DNA of 64,000 nt from Leptospira stimsonii (GTDB lineage: Bacteria > Spirochaetota > Leptospiria > Leptospirales > Leptospiraceae), in assembly GCF_003545885.1 (NCBI RefSeq), contig NZ_QHCT01000003.1, positions 124,001-188,000 of the forward strand, in the 5' to 3' direction. The translations under genes were made by a program, and so were the position numbers. The notes below the pieces were generated by a model. It did not search any database. It saw only the letters and a program-made list of their open reading frames with translations, and was not told the origin of the DNA. The first letter of the stretch is position 1. Each line of letters opens with the position of its first letter. Of the stretch, positions 1 through 12,431 are shown one piece after another.

Positions 1-371
1 ATCGACTGATGGGTTTTGGCCATCGAATCTATAAAGTTCGGGATCCAAGAGCCGATGTTTTGGCCGAGGCGGCAAAAGAACTCTATGAACTCCCCGAATT
101 AAAGAGTTTTTACGAACTTGCCATGGACGTGGAAAAAACCGCGCTTCGTTTATTAAAAGAATACAAACCGGATCGAACCCTCCACACAAATGTGGAATTT
201 TACACCGCGCTCTTATTGCACGGACTGGATTTACCGACGGATCTATTCACACCGGTATTCGCCATAGGAAGAGCGGCCGGTTGGATGGCTCATTGTTTGG
301 AACAAAAAAAAGAAAGAATTCTTAGACCGGATGCGATCTATATCGGAATGGAAAACCGGCATTGGAGATGA
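1..371 (+). CDS. gltA: citrate synthase, C-terminal part (5' end outside window)
   Basis: This is the last ~123 codons of a citrate synthase, which condenses oxaloacetate and acetyl-CoA at the entry of the TCA cycle in the cytoplasm. The reading frame is already open at the window edge, so the gene starts upstream. Visible family signatures are GFGHRIYK, then VRDPRA, then NVEFYTA, then FAIGRAAGWMAHCLEQ near the C-terminus. In most citrate synthases the motif around the catalytic acid reads NVDF. Here the position holds Glu, as I recall for the CitA-type subgroup of actinobacteria, so a methylcitrate synthase or CitA-like variant is possible. The C-terminus RPDAIYIG looks complete. No obvious terminator follows. 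Confidence 0.9.
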   Translation, partial: RLMGFGHRIYKVRDPRADVLAEAAKELYELPELKSFYELAMDVEKTALRLLKEYKPDRTLHTNVEFYTALLLHGLDLPTDLFTPVFAIGRAAGWMAHCLEQKKERILRPDAIYIGMENRHWR

Positions 372-592
372 TTCGAAATAAACCGATCTTCCACTCGCTC
401 TTTAGATTTCGTTAATGCGCAGAAATCGTTTTCAATGGGAGTTTTTTTCAGAGAATGAATGACAATATCTTTGTCGTTTATTCCTCAAAGAAGAATCTTC
501 AAAAAAAGGAATGGGAAAAATCGGAAATAGAAGAGGATGAAAATCAGTTTGATCCATGCGAAAAGAAACAGAGAAAAAGATAGAGGAAGAGG

Positions 593-1168
593 ATGAATCT
601 AATCCAATTTTTATTTTTGGCAATCGGCGTAGAAATTTTTCTTGCCCATCTCACCTACTTTCAGTTTGGTGAAGTCAATTTAGAAAGTTTTAAGGTGTTT
701 GTTCGTTATTCGGGTAGATTTTCGTATCTCACGTTTTTGATTTTGATGATTTCGGAAAACCATCCCAAAAAAATCGAAAAGATACTTTCAAACAAACCCT
801 ATTCCGCCTTTGCAATCGTGCACGGAATCCACCTGAGTTTTGTTTTTGCCTATTTATATCTTTCCGGCAAAATTCCGGCCGTTGGTCGTTTGCTTCCTGG
901 AATGTTAGCTTATCTTTTTATCTTTCTTTCTCCTTGGTATGAAAATTCCTTTCTGCAAAAATTGCACCCCAGTCGCTGGACAAGACGCATTTATACTCTG
1001 TATATTTGGATAATTTTTGTGATGACCTTCCTCCCGAAAATTTTTAAAACCCCGGCAGAACAAAAAAGCCTTCTTTTCGAATTGTATTTTTTTCTCTCCC
1101 TCGGTTTGGGAACGCTTTTGTTTTGGATCGTTCAAGAATGGAAGAATCGAAAAGAAATTTCTCTATAA
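593..1168 (+). CDS. small polytopic membrane protein, possibly ferric-reductase-like
   Basis: A 191-residue very hydrophobic protein with about six predicted membrane segments and a short basic C-terminal tail. The start is supported by a purine-rich AGGAAGAGG directly before the ATG. A segment RYSGRFSY followed by a helix, and a later VHGIHLSF helix with two histidines, recalls the MsrQ/YedZ and ferric-reductase-like membrane domain that binds haem, but the resemblance is weak and the assignment is inference only. It stands alone between the citrate synthase gene and a decayed region, with 221 bases of unremarkable spacer upstream. Confidence 0.65.
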   Translation: MNLIQFLFLAIGVEIFLAHLTYFQFGEVNLESFKVFVRYSGRFSYLTFLILMISENHPKKIEKILSNKPYSAFAIVHGIHLSFVFAYLYLSGKIPAVGRLLPGMLAYLFIFLSPWYENSFLQKLHPSRWTRRIYTLYIWIIFVMTFLPKIFKTPAEQKSLLFELYFFLSLGLGTLLFWIVQEWKNRKEISL

Positions 1169-1302
1169 TGGATCGACCCAATGCGTGCATTGCCGGATTG
1201 CGAAGCGCACGGATCAGCTCATTCCCCCCTTGCAATTTTGTCTGAATCCTTGAAATGATTGGATCGCTCTTCCTGCGAATAAACGATTTGGATAATCCCA
1301 AC

Positions 1303-1716
1303 TTACGTTTGCGTGAGCCGGTAGGAGATGCGGTAAATCCGTTTGGATTGAGTCAGTTCTATTTTGATCGTACTGTTTTTGTAGATCGGTTTCAAATTTC
1401 CTAATGTACTCGCGACGACCAAATTTGAGGAATACAGTTCCCTCGGATATCGTAGTACTCCGAATTTTTCACAAACGTTTTTCTGAATTTTTTCCCGTTT
1501 GTGCAATTCCAGATGGATCTTAAAATTGAAATCCTGTTCGAACCAATTTCTTTTGGCTTCATTTTTCGAATGAGAATGGAAGAAATTCCATTTGCAGCGG
1601 GATGAGTTAAAATACCTTCCTTAAGGAATGGAGTAAAATTTTCCTTTCTGAATCGAACTCCTCCATTCTTCCGCAGTGAGGTACGGATTCTGCGGTTTCA
1701 ATTTGAGTCTTTTGGA
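1303..1716 (-). pseudogene. decayed gene with an in-frame stop, unknown product
   Basis: On the minus strand a frame of about 138 codons reads like protein (many aromatic and charged residues, for example NPYLTAEEWRSSIQKGKFYS, later WFEQDFNFKIHLELHKREK). It is interrupted by TAA at 1621-1623 and preceded by TGA at 1717-1719. No ATG with a ribosome binding site opens the part after the stop, which could only start at a TTG at 1506. I do not recognise the family. It lies just downstream of the lipoprotein gene on the same strand and may be a remnant of an old operon member. A short real protein starting at the TTG, or pure chance, cannot be excluded. Confidence 0.35.
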
Positions 1717-1758
1717 TCAAAAGAACGCCGTGTATGATTCCTTATTTTGGTGAAAACG

Positions 1759-2159
<401 letters not shown>

Positions 2160-2163
<4 letters not shown>

Positions 2164-2588
2164 TTTAGTTTTGTAAGAATCAGTCGGTTTCCCTCAGGTA
2201 GGGATTGGTCGAGATAAAAATGATCCGTAAGTTTTTTTACGAGATAAAGACCGATTCCTTCCTCCCGATAATCATTGGGTTCATAACCTCTGATTTCGGA
2301 AAGATTTTTCTGACTCCCGAAGTCGCGAATTCGAATTTCCATTCGATTGTCGAAGAGACCGATTTCTAAAAAGATGGGAAGATTTTTTTTTCCGCCGTAG
2401 GAATGTTTGATGACATTCAAGAGACATTCGCCGACTGCAAGTTTTAGATCCGCCGAGTCGCTCGCCGTAAAGCCGTTCTCAAAAGCAAGATTATAAACTA
2501 AACTTCGTATAATGGAAAGATAGCGGGGATGAGAGGGAATCTGAAGTCGAAACAGATTCTCAAATTCTTTTTTTTTACCCGAGTCCAT
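2160..2588 (-). CDS. RsbW-like anti-sigma factor kinase (HATPase_c)
   Basis: A 142-residue single-domain GHKL ATPase of the RsbW/SpoIIAB type. These proteins bind a sigma factor or other partner and phosphorylate a STAS-domain antagonist in partner-switching control. The N-box is ECLLNVIKHSYG (about residues 53-64), the G1 region IRDFG (about 88), and the G2 region EEGIGLYLVKKL (about 108-120), so the nucleotide pocket looks intact. The gene lies 64 bases after xerD and overlaps the following lipoprotein by four bases. A STAS-domain protein is encoded at 43047-43400, but a partnership between them is only a guess. Confidence 0.85.
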
Positions 2589-2652
2589 TTAGATTTGATT
2601 TCAACAAAAAAGAAGAATTGGTTCCGATTTTTATAAACCGGAACCTCGACCA

Positions 2653-3566
<914 letters not shown>

Positions 3567-3731
3567 GAAATGTTTAACAAGTACTAAATCCTTCGGACGT
3601 TTCCTCTCAGGAGAATTAAACTTTTTTATGTTGCCTTAAGGGTTTATTGGAAAATTCTAAACGAAACCCCGGACAAAACCGGTCTAAAACTTCCTTTTTT
3701 TCTGTATGTGAGAGTAAAAACTTCTGTATTT

Positions 3732-4271
3732 ATGAGACTAAATATCCGATACGTTTCGTTCTCTTTTTTCATTTGCTCCTTTCTTTTCTGCTCCTCCAGC
3801 GAGGATATGATCTGGGACGCAAGAGATTCGCTTTCGAAAGGGAATACAGCTGAGGCGATGCGTTTGTATGAACTCGTTCTTAAAAAAAATCCGAGTCATC
3901 TTGAAGCCAACCGCACTCTCGGAATGATTCTCGCTGACAGCGGCCTCGCACTCAATTCGGCGGCATTCTATTTGGAAAAAGCCGAGGCCGTTCTACCGGG
4001 AGATTCTTCCCTCTTACTCTATCTTTTAGAAATCCATTTACAAGAAAAAGATAAGGATAAGGTGAAGAGAATTTTAGAAAAATTTTCGAAAGCGAAAGAC
4101 AAGGATATGGAAAGTTACGCGGTTTTTCTGAAAGATTGTCTTTTGGAGAAACGGAAAAATCTTTCGGAGTTTAACCGTTTTCGTAACAGCGCTATTCCTG
4201 CTCTTCTCCCGCCTGCAAGAAGAATGTTTTTAAAATGTGAACTTTCTGTTTATACGACTCCAACTCCATGA
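3732..4271 (+). CDS. TPR-type lipoprotein
   Basis: A predicted 179-residue lipoprotein. I chose the ATG at 3732 because MRLNIRYVSFSF opens a compact signal peptide with lipobox FLFCSSS. The frame is open back to an upstream GTG/ATG at 3708. After the cysteine come two to three helical TPR-like units (AMRLYELVLKKNPSHLEANR, then AAFYLEKAEAVLPGD, then LLYLLEIHLQEKDKDKVKR). TPR lipoproteins usually scaffold envelope complexes. Its stop overlaps the start of the SGNH hydrolase by four bases, so it may assist that enzyme. I do not recognise a named family. Confidence 0.75.
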   Translation: MRLNIRYVSFSFFICSFLFCSSSEDMIWDARDSLSKGNTAEAMRLYELVLKKNPSHLEANRTLGMILADSGLALNSAAFYLEKAEAVLPGDSSLLLYLLEIHLQEKDKDKVKRILEKFSKAKDKDMESYAVFLKDCLLEKRKNLSEFNRFRNSAIPALLPPARRMFLKCELSVYTTPTP

Positions 4272-5290
4272 AATCCTTTCCGTATTTCAAAACAATTTTT
4301 CTTCTGGTCGTCTTGGTATTGTTAGGCGAAATTCTTTTGAGATTATTTCCTCCTGGAGGATTGATCTACAGACTCAGAGATAAACAAGTCCATTGTATCG
4401 AAGAATTGGAAATTCCGGAGATTCTTCTCTGTAGAGATTCGGACACGATTCTTCCCCACCCTGCGGGTTTTACCTTTCGAGTTCGTGTGAATGAAATCGG
4501 AGAAAGAATCGTCTCTGAAGAAAAATCAATTCCCAAAAACAAGCCAGAAATCTGGCTGATGGGCGACTCCATTGCTTACGGCTTCGGTCAAAACGATGAA
4601 GAGACGATTGCCTGGAAATTACAGGAGGCTTTGAAATCCAAGGGGATTCAGGTCCGAAATTTAGGCGTCGATTCTCTAGGAACCGGAGGAATTCAAAGAA
4701 GAATGGAGAGGACTTTGGGTTGCGAAGACACGTCCTTTGAAAAAGGCTGTCATCGTCCAAAAGCGGCCTTTTGGATCTACCATCCTTCCGATTTGCAGGA
4801 CGTTCATCGAGAATTCTATCTTCGCAATTCCCTTACGGGAAGAATGTTTTTCAGAGGTTCTGTCTTCTTATCGAGATACAGCGCTATCTACAACTATTCT
4901 AAAATCCAAAGCGAGAACAGGAGACTCGAGAAGTTACGCGCACTTGGTCCGGAACTCATTCCGGAAACTCTCTCCGATTATCCAAATGACCATCCTTCGT
5001 TTCAGGAAATGAAAAAGTTTTTCGAGGCTTGTAAAAAGGAAAAAATTGCTCTCACGGTTTTATTGTATCCGAATGGGACTCATTCGCTCACACCTCTTCC
5101 CTCCACCCCTCTTTTGGATCAAGTTGCCGAGATCGCAAAAAAGGATGGGATTCCCGTTTTGGACACAAGACCCGATTTTTTAAAACAATACAACGAGAAG
5201 AAGACGGACTTTTATTTAAAGAATGATGGGCATCCGAACGCGATCGCGGCGGAGCTGATTACAAAGAGAATCTTAGAAGAAATCGAATAA
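4268..5290 (+). CDS. SGNH/GDSL-family hydrolase, membrane-anchored
   Basis: A 340-residue protein with one N-terminal membrane segment (about residues 8-25) and a periplasmic SGNH esterase/acyltransferase domain. Block I is [12 protein letters not shown] with the nucleophilic Ser (about residue 100). Block II may be [11 protein letters not shown]. The Asp-His pair of block V is [12 protein letters not shown] near the C-terminus. Such proteins remove or transfer acyl groups on glycans or lipids. It is coupled by ATGA to the TPR lipoprotein before it and lies 2 kb from a second SGNH protein paired with an MBOAT acyltransferase, so a role in envelope glycan acylation is plausible. The substrate is unknown. 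Confidence 0.85.
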   Translation: MKSFPYFKTIFLLVVLVLLGEILLRLFPPGGLIYRLRDKQVHCIEELEIPEILLCRDSDTILPHPAGFTFRVRVNEIGERIVSEEKSIPKNKPEIWLMGDSIAYGFGQNDEETIAWKLQEALKSKGIQVRNLGVDSLGTGGIQRRMERTLGCEDTSFEKGCHRPKAAFWIYHPSDLQDVHREFYLRNSLTGRMFFRGSVFLSRYSAIYNYSKIQSENRRLEKLRALGPELIPETLSDYPNDHPSFQEMKKFFEACKKEKIALTVLLYPNGTHSLTPLPSTPLLDQVAEIAKKDGIPVLDTRPDFLKQYNEKKTDFYLKNDGHPNAIAAELITKRILEEIE

Positions 5291-5352
5291 AAGTTTTTTC
5301 TTTTTTTTCGAAAAATTCTCTCTTGAGCCTCCGCCCAGGAACCGTTCTCGGT

Positions 5353-5892
5353 ATGGGCGTGTTATTAATCAAAACGGATCATTCTCTCGAATCCATTCTT
5401 CAAGAAGACCGAATGAACGTTGCAACTCTCTTGATACCGGATTCGACCTTATCTCTTTATTCGGAACCAGAAAGGCGGATTCTTCCCAAAAGATTACCGG
5501 ATCTTTTGAGACGTTATGCGAAATTATTGACCGCGAGTTCAAGATTGGGAAGGAATGCCGGCACCATTTTATACCAGAATGGTGCGGGTCCGAAAAAAAT
5601 GAAACGAATGAACGTCCGGGTGAGCACGGGTAGTTGGGCCTTGTTGGGAGCGCTTGCACATGCACACGGAGTGTCTCGTTGTTTTCTTTTTAACTATATG
5701 CTGTGGTTGGATCGCGTGGAAGTCGGAGATTCTATCGTGAGAACGATGAATGAGGGAGGTCCTACGTTTCATCGGAATTACAGTTATATCCTCCACCTCG
5801 ATCTTCTGAATAATAAGATTTCACGTTCCCTCAAATGTGCTCCGGAGGATGCTTTTTACGTTCTGGATTATCGAGACTGGTTTCCTTCCTAA
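5353..5892 (+). CDS. DUF1564 family protein
   Basis: A 179-residue cytoplasmic protein of the DUF1564 family, which I know only as a multicopy family of Leptospira with unknown function. Typical family stretches are [11 protein letters not shown] at the start, [13 protein letters not shown], then [33 protein letters not shown], and [19 protein letters not shown] before a C-terminal YVLDYRDW. I chose the ATG at 5353 because the family begins MGVLL. A TTG at 5323 would add ten residues. The gene is convergent with the MBOAT gene. No catalytic motif is evident; the pattern of basic and aromatic residues would fit a DNA-binding fold, but that is a guess. Confidence 0.85.
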   Translation: MGVLLIKTDHSLESILQEDRMNVATLLIPDSTLSLYSEPERRILPKRLPDLLRRYAKLLTASSRLGRNAGTILYQNGAGPKKMKRMNVRVSTGSWALLGALAHAHGVSRCFLFNYMLWLDRVEVGDSIVRTMNEGGPTFHRNYSYILHLDLLNNKISRSLKCAPEDAFYVLDYRDWFPS

Positions 5893-6011
5893 AGTCCGGT
5901 CGCAAAATACTTCCCGTCCTTCTCCATCGAATTCTCAACGCCAAAAAAAAGGAGACGTATGCCCAAATTCATCTTTTTTTAATTTTTTTCGGATAAAACG
6001 GCAAGATAGAG

Positions 6012-7437
<1,426 letters not shown>

Positions 7438-7448
<11 letters not shown>

Positions 7449-8787
7449 TCTTTTCTAGTTCCTTGAGTTGTTTTACAACCGCTCTTTTTGCCCAATTGTT
7501 TCCAGGAACGGTAAGATGTCCGTCTTCAGGGATGAAATAATCCCTGATCCCTGAGAATTTTTTTCCTCTCGGAGTATAAATCACTTCTCCGCACATCTCA
7601 GAAGTCTCTTTTCGCAGTTTGAGAGTTGGAATTCCCTTCTTTTCAAAATAGGATGCCGCACGAAGCGCGTAATTTTCTAGGGGATGATACTTTCCCCGAT
7701 TTCTGCAAAAAATCTCTTCGACTTGAATCGGCATCAAAACTACAACAAGACGAATTCCCTGTGAACGAGTGTATTCCACCATTTCATCATAGGCTTTCCG
7801 TGTAATCTTTGGAAGTTCCTGCAAAGAATCTAAAGAAGGTTCCCGATCCTGACAGGTAAAATAATCCGGAATCGGCTCCGGACAGAATTGTTTCTTGTAT
7901 TCTTCCTTCGACGTCGTTTCCGGCGTAGGAATTGTAACTACCACATTCTTCTTTTCTAATCTTTTCGAGGAAGAATCGGATCCACAATCTTCCTTCGGAG
8001 GAGTTCTAAAAAAAGAATCTTTCATATAACGCGACAGCGTTTGATCCGAAGTGGAACCGGGCGAAAGACCGGTGGAATTCCATTCCGATCTGAGTTTAGA
8101 AGAAGTAAATGCGTATTGAACCTTGAGCTGTTCGAGTGCGAGCTTTAACGCTTGTAAGGTGTAAGATGCCCGAGAAAGTTCGAACTGAATCTGAAAGTTT
8201 CGATTGAAGGAAGGATCTTGATCACGAATCTCATCGACTTCGTCGTCGGAAAGCATTCCTTTGTTTCTTAATTCTTCCGGAATTGTAAAATCATTCGCGG
8301 AAACAAAAAAAAGCACCTCTTTGAGATTCTTGAGTTTCGGAGCCATGTCTTTCAATCTTCGAAGCGCTCCTAAAGAACCATAAGCATCCACCGCTAAGTT
8401 CATGGTTTGTCTGGCGCCGCCTTTGAGTTCGATTCCGTTCAACTGATTACAAAATGTATCTTCGTCTCCGACGCCGAATCCCATCACGAGACTGTCTCCG
8501 AGACAAGCGAGTTTCGGCTTTTCAGGGTCGGGTTCTTCCAAACCTCTCATTCCCAAAGAATTGGTTCGAAATCTTCCTTCCCACTTTCCTGCAAAATGAC
8601 GAATGTAAATATCCCGATTTGGAGCAAGATCCACGTAGTAGATTGGATTGTAACGGTGTAAAACTTTTTGATCTCGATAGTATTGAAGAGAAGGTGCTTG
8701 GAGAACGTTGAGAAGAATCTCGGTTCCTAAAAAGATGATGACAAAGAAGGCAAGGACGCGTCCTGCCAAGGAGAAGAATCCTTTCAT
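7438..8787 (-). CDS. SGNH hydrolase-like acyltransferase partner of MBOAT
   Basis: A 449-residue protein anchored by one N-terminal helix (MKGFFSLAGRVLAFFVIIFL) with a large periplasmic SGNH domain. Block I is ACLGDSLVMGFGVGDE. A middle block has NLAVDAYGSLGALRRL and VSANDFTIPEEL. The Asp-His of block V is EDGHLTVPGNNWA near the end. About 150 residues in the middle are low in similarity to anything I know and contain the acidic, Ser-rich insert. The frame is open to 8907, but the ATG at 8787 places the signal anchor at the N-terminus, so I chose it. Coupled to the downstream MBOAT gene, it likely transfers the acyl group in the periplasm, as AlgX/AlgJ do for alginate. Confidence 0.85.
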
Positions 8788-8952
8788 GGATAGAGGAAAG
8801 GTTGAAATAATAGGGCTCACTGGCAAGCGAATTCTCCCTTTTCTCCACTTCTTCAAAAGGAACGAAATGTTCCTCCGAACACAAAAAAGCCGAAAATTCT
8901 CTGTCAAAAAGAGGATCTACTTTACAACATGGGAGTCTAAAAATAGATCAAA

Positions 8953-9928
<976 letters not shown>

Positions 9929-9956
9929 TCTTCTCTCTGCAACGTCATCGATAACT

Positions 9957-9995
9957 CGAAACGGAGTGGATCTTCACATCAGCTCCGTTTTGGTT
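9957..9995 (+). terminator. probable terminator after trxB
   Basis: An eight-base-pair perfect inverted repeat, AAACGGAG at 9959-9966 and CTCCGTTT at 9983-9990, with a 16-base loop lies about 30 bases after the trxB stop and runs into a T-rich but not unbroken tract. This fits an intrinsic terminator, although the loop is long and the U-tract is weak. Confidence 0.4.
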
Positions 9996-10282
9996 TCGGG
10001 ATTCTTTTGTATTCTTGTCCGTTCCGAACCGAAAAGAATTCTATTTTTTGAATATACTTTTTTGTCTGAGAATCGATCGATTCCGATCCAGAAACGATCA
10101 CCTTAGAAAATCCCTTACAGCGGGAATTTTGATTTGCTCAACCGATGGAGTCCGAAAAAAGAAGAAAGATTGTCTGCTCGAGGAATTTTCGTTTCGAAGC
10201 AACCTTTTCTCATTCAAGAAAATCGCTTCCGCTACAATCGATCCGTCTTCAATGAATAACGCGAGAATCCTTCTCGTTCGCG
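9996..10282. other. non-coding gap between trxB and a minus-strand gene
   Basis: Beyond the trxB stem-loop this stretch is T-rich and shows no convincing gene. A 62-codon minus-strand frame beginning at a TTG that overlaps the stop of the 249-residue protein by four bases (10098-10286) is possible, but its composition (runs of Ser, Arg and Phe) looks like non-coding sequence. Confidence 0.5.
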
Positions 10283-11032
10283 TCAAGGATTCTCCACAAG
10301 AATCCCTCTTCCGTTTCGAATATCATAAATATAGAATGTGGTTTCGGGAAGTTTTGAAGCGGGTGCTTTTTTCTTCTTTGTCTCTTCTTTTTCCTCTTCC
10401 AAGGCAACGATCATCACAAGCCTTTCCTTGCCCGAAGAAGGAAGAATTTTCTGCAAAGAATATTTTCGAGGAAGAACCCCTACGAGAGTCGCGCCGTTGG
10501 GATTGTAGATAAAGACCTGTTTTCGATCCCTTTGATTTAAGAATCCGTCCTTATTCGTGTCTTCCGTCATTCCGATGAGAATCAGATTTTTACCGGTGGA
10601 AATTCCGAACGCCATAACGGAATCCAACTCCGATTCTTCCGTCGTTTCTCCCGCTACGAGTTCTTTTTCTTTATCCGTTCCGGTGAAATAATCCCAGATA
10701 TAGACGTTCCGGTTGAATAACTTTCTCGGTTTCCCGGATTCCAAATCGACGACGGTTAGATTGCGTGCGTGGTTGAGAGTTTTTCTAGGACCCGCGATTG
10801 TTTCTCGAGAAAGTTCGAACGGATAAAATAAAAATCGATCCCAGAGAACGACCGAGTGATTGAGGAGATCGGTGCTTCGCTCCGTTGGAGTCAGAGGTTC
10901 TTCTTTCGTAGAACCTGGTTCCACCAATTCCACTCCTCGGTCTAAAATAAACCAGCTCTTTGAGAGTGTAAAGACGAGAATCCCGACTACTATGATTCCA
11001 AACGCATACACACCCAACCGGATTTTTTCCAT
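10283..11032 (-). CDS. membrane-anchored hypothetical protein
   Basis: A 249-residue protein with a single N-terminal membrane anchor (about residues 7-27, GVYAFGIIVVGILVF) and a periplasmic domain of mainly beta character with an Arg/Lys-rich linker (EEEKEETKKKKAPASK). Repeated short strands such as VVLWDRFLFYPFEL, NRNVYIWDYFTG, NLILIGMTEDTNKDG and TFYIYDIRNGRG suggest a beta-propeller or WD-like fragment. A D-T-N-K-D-G sequence resembles a calcium loop (DxNxDG). I do not recognise the family. It lies downstream of, but well separated from, the CBM48-like gene on the same strand. Confidence 0.7.
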   Translation of the reverse strand: MEKIRLGVYAFGIIVVGILVFTLSKSWFILDRGVELVEPGSTKEEPLTPTERSTDLLNHSVVLWDRFLFYPFELSRETIAGPRKTLNHARNLTVVDLESGKPRKLFNRNVYIWDYFTGTDKEKELVAGETTEESELDSVMAFGISTGKNLILIGMTEDTNKDGFLNQRDRKQVFIYNPNGATLVGVLPRKYSLQKILPSSGKERLVMIVALEEEKEETKKKKAPASKLPETTFYIYDIRNGRGILVENP

Positions 11033-11159
11033 GAGTAGAAAAAAGCTCAGGAAAAGACGAGGTCAATGAAAAAAAGAAATCATATCGGAACAATCAAAGA
11101 TTACGCTCTGCATCTTTGGCGCATTTCGCTCTCTATGGATCGCGAAATAGGTCAAGAAA

Positions 11160-12038
11160 TCATTTTGCTTCGAGGGCGTATGTTCGTTCCGGAACGATTA
11201 GATAAGAAGATATTTCTCCCGTGTCCACTCTGAGACGAGTGTTCTGGTTGAACGTATCCAAAATCATCTTTCCGTCCCGAACGAAGTTATAAAGGTAATT
11301 TCCGGATTTCATTTTTTTGATGAGCGTAAAAACTCCGTCTCTTTCTTTTTTGAGAATATCCTGTTCCGGATCCCAGTGATTGAAATCTCCTACGAGCGCG
11401 ATCATCTCCGCCTCGGGTGCGTAGATTCGAAATTCGACGGTTCTGAATTCCAATTCTTCATAAGGAGAATCTTCTAAGATTCGAGTGGTAACGTGTTTAT
11501 CCGGTCCGGACGGAACTGCGATGAGTCTGGAAACCAAAGAACCGTCTCCGTCTTCCGTCGAATCGGGGTTAGACGGATCATGCGTAAAAAGACCGTCCAC
11601 TCTGAATTTGTATTCTAAAATTTTGAGTTCTTCTCGAATCGTATCTTTGCTTTCAGGATCGTAGACCGTATAAAAAATTCCGTGATCGTTCTTTTTGAGA
11701 GGAAGACATCTCCAAAGAGAAAAATTTCCGCAGACGGAAACATCTTCGTTTTCGATTCCCTCAAAAGTAAAAAGAATTCCTCGATTGAGAAGTCTTCCCG
11801 TTTCGAGAGAAAGAGAAGAATCAATATAACGAATGTATCTCGGTGCGACCGGTCTTTTCAGTTTTTCCATCTGCCAGTAATAGTAGATCTTTTCTTTTTC
11901 CACGGGTTCGACAAAGTCTTCGTAGTCCTCCGAAGAAAAGGATCCGATCCAATTTCCGGCGTCGTCCGCGCCGATTGCAACGGTGATGGTAAGTAGTAGA
12001 GCGAGGAGAAAAATTTTTGTCTTAGGAAACGATTTCAT
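11160..12038 (-). CDS. exported protein with two CBM48-like modules
   Basis: A predicted 292-residue exported protein. The frame is open to 12389, but the ATG at 12038 opens a clean signal peptide (MKSFPKTKIFLLALLLTI... then AIGADDAG), so I chose it. Two early-set glycogen-binding-like modules follow: one around VSVCGNFSLWRCLPL...YKFRVDGLFTHDPSNPD, the other around MIALVGDFNHWDPEQD...YLYNFVRDGK. The NFSLW and DFNHW cores match the CBM48/AMPK-beta type that binds alpha-glucans. No glycosidase domain is present. The pair could bind envelope or host glycans, or act as a structural adaptor. It is divergent from the giant FlcA-like gene. Confidence 0.75.
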   Translation of the reverse strand: MKSFPKTKIFLLALLLTITVAIGADDAGNWIGSFSSEDYEDFVEPVEKEKIYYYWQMEKLKRPVAPRYIRYIDSSLSLETGRLLNRGILFTFEGIENEDVSVCGNFSLWRCLPLKKNDHGIFYTVYDPESKDTIREELKILEYKFRVDGLFTHDPSNPDSTEDGDGSLVSRLIAVPSGPDKHVTTRILEDSPYEELEFRTVEFRIYAPEAEMIALVGDFNHWDPEQDILKKERDGVFTLIKKMKSGNYLYNFVRDGKMILDTFNQNTRLRVDTGEISSYLIVPERTYALEAK

Positions 12039-12431
12039 TCTGAATAAAGATTCGATCGGTTTCCCGAAAAGCATAAGGCAAATCCGGAAATTCGCTTCCA
12101 AAGAGAAGAATGTCGTGTGAAATCGGACATAAGTCGGAGACGCTACTCTGAAAACCCAATTCCAACGGAAGAATCGGATTTGACCTTGCGTCCACGGGCT
12201 TTGCTTCTTTGAGGAGGATCCGATTTTTGTAGGAGCTCTAACAGAAAATGTCTTTCGGATCGACTGAAACGGAACCCCTTCCCGAGGGCAAAAGAATTCT
12301 TCGTCCAAAAGAAAGAGAACGTGAGAATTCGGATTCACTGAACTCCCTTCCTTTGCGATTTTCCCTGACCCGGAAAGGAGTTTTTTCATTGGAGAATTTC
12401 CAAGGATTCCGATAGTATTTAGCAGGATATC
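12039..12431. promoter_or_regulatory. divergent intergenic region with candidate promoter for the FlcA-like gene
   Basis: This 393-base gap separates the CBM48-like gene from the FlcA-like gene. The minus-strand frame remains open across most of it, but the translated sequence looks random. A candidate sigma-70 site facing right is TTGGAG at 12389-12394 and TAGTAT at 12413-12418 with an 18-base spacer, just before AGCAGGA at 12421 and the ATG at 12432. The close packing would give a very short leader, so the prediction is weak. Confidence 0.3.

Noticed and set aside
10015..10512. Plus-strand ORF of 165 codons
   Set aside because: It lies antisense to the 249-residue gene in part, and the protein is Phe/Ser/Arg-rich without sense.
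12039..12389. N-terminal extension of the CBM48-like protein by 117 residues
   Set aside because: The extension looks random and would bury the signal peptide in the middle of the protein.
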